Source: Dietzia sp. ANT_WB102 | Lineage (GTDB): Bacteria; Actinomycetota; Actinomycetes; Mycobacteriales; Mycobacteriaceae | DNA length: 64,000 bases | Direction of reading: 5' to 3' | Assembly (NCBI RefSeq): GCF_008369165.1 | Contig: NZ_VOBA01000001.1 | Span: 1,083,630 to 1,147,629, forward strand | Shown here: positions 63,963 to 64,000 of the stretch, in pieces | Layout: every line of letters starts with the position of its first letter | How positions within the stretch are numbered: position 1 is the stretch's first letter | Notes under the pieces: generated by a model | Seen by the model: only the letters and a program-made list of their open reading frames with translations | Databases searched by the model: none | Told to the model about the DNA's origin: nothing | Position numbers and translations under genes: made by a program

Positions 63963-64000
63963 TCATCCGGTGCGGGCGTCGGGGACCATGTCGCGGGCGA
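63963..64000 (-). CDS. Possible C-terminus of a gene leaving the window
   Basis: The last 36 bases of one minus-strand frame read ARDMVPDARTG and then TGA at 63965-63963. The composition fits coding sequence but is too short to identify. The region 63847-63962 between it and the ROK-like gene shows no other feature. Confidence 0.3.
   Translation of the reverse strand, partial: ARDMVPDARTG

Overview
The window is high-GC actinobacterial DNA. It fits a mycolic-acid-containing member of the Mycobacteriales: it encodes an antigen-85-like mycolyltransferase, a dnaK-grpE-dnaJ-hspR cluster with HAIR operators, an htdX-fabG4 / fadA2 / fadE5 block laid out as in Mycobacterium tuberculosis Rv0241c-Rv0244c, an alanine aminotransferase and a large Fe-S reductase resembling Rv0337c/Rv0338c, and DtxR/IdeR-type iron boxes. 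Dietzia or a close relative is my best guess; this is inference, since no 16S gene is present. I see no insertion sequence, prophage, CRISPR array or integrase. The window reads as ordinary, densely coded chromosome.

Left part (0.1-17 kb): envelope and secreted functions. An SRPBCC protein, a mycolyltransferase, a PspA-like protein and a conserved protein of unknown role are followed by a secreted Gly/Ser/Glu repeat protein built from two exact-length 318-bp modules. Next come a Nudix hydrolase, a His-rich membrane protein - PCu(A)C copper chaperone - DyP peroxidase module, two tandem secreted SGNH hydrolases, FabH, a second SRPBCC protein, an MFS transporter overlapping a fructosamine-kinase-like gene, and a PQQ-type sugar dehydrogenase lipoprotein with a CRP/GlxR-like site.

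Middle (17-45 kb): lipid and redox metabolism. The fatty-acid block htdX-fabG4 / fadA2 / fadE5 surrounds a VanW-domain protein, and its two promoter regions share a palindromic operator candidate. A four-gene operon follows (acyl-CoA ligase, DUF3556 membrane protein, FAD oxidoreductase, PucR regulator), then a tRNA-Gly(CCC). Two DUF2470-like proteins flank a strong iron box and a hairpin leader. After them lie dcd, an aminotransferase, a GAF regulator divergent from a flavin monooxygenase with an NTF2-like N-terminus, the 1056-residue Fe-S reductase and a secreted trypsin-like protease.

Right part (45-64 kb): gdhA, the heat-shock cluster, and then an iron ABC transporter behind an iron box. 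The transporter is followed, without a visible terminator, by an 870-residue fusion of adenylation domain, carrier protein and acyltransferase-3-like membrane domain. I consider this the most interesting locus of the window. The end carries a nitrilase-family enzyme, a Pro-rich membrane protein, a flavohemoglobin-like protein, a membrane-anchored exported protein, a DUF368 lipid-carrier transporter, a ROK-like protein and the edge of one more gene.

Gene starts were chosen from ribosome-binding sites and are noted where they differ from the longest reading frame. Family assignments come from motif recognition only; no database search was possible.
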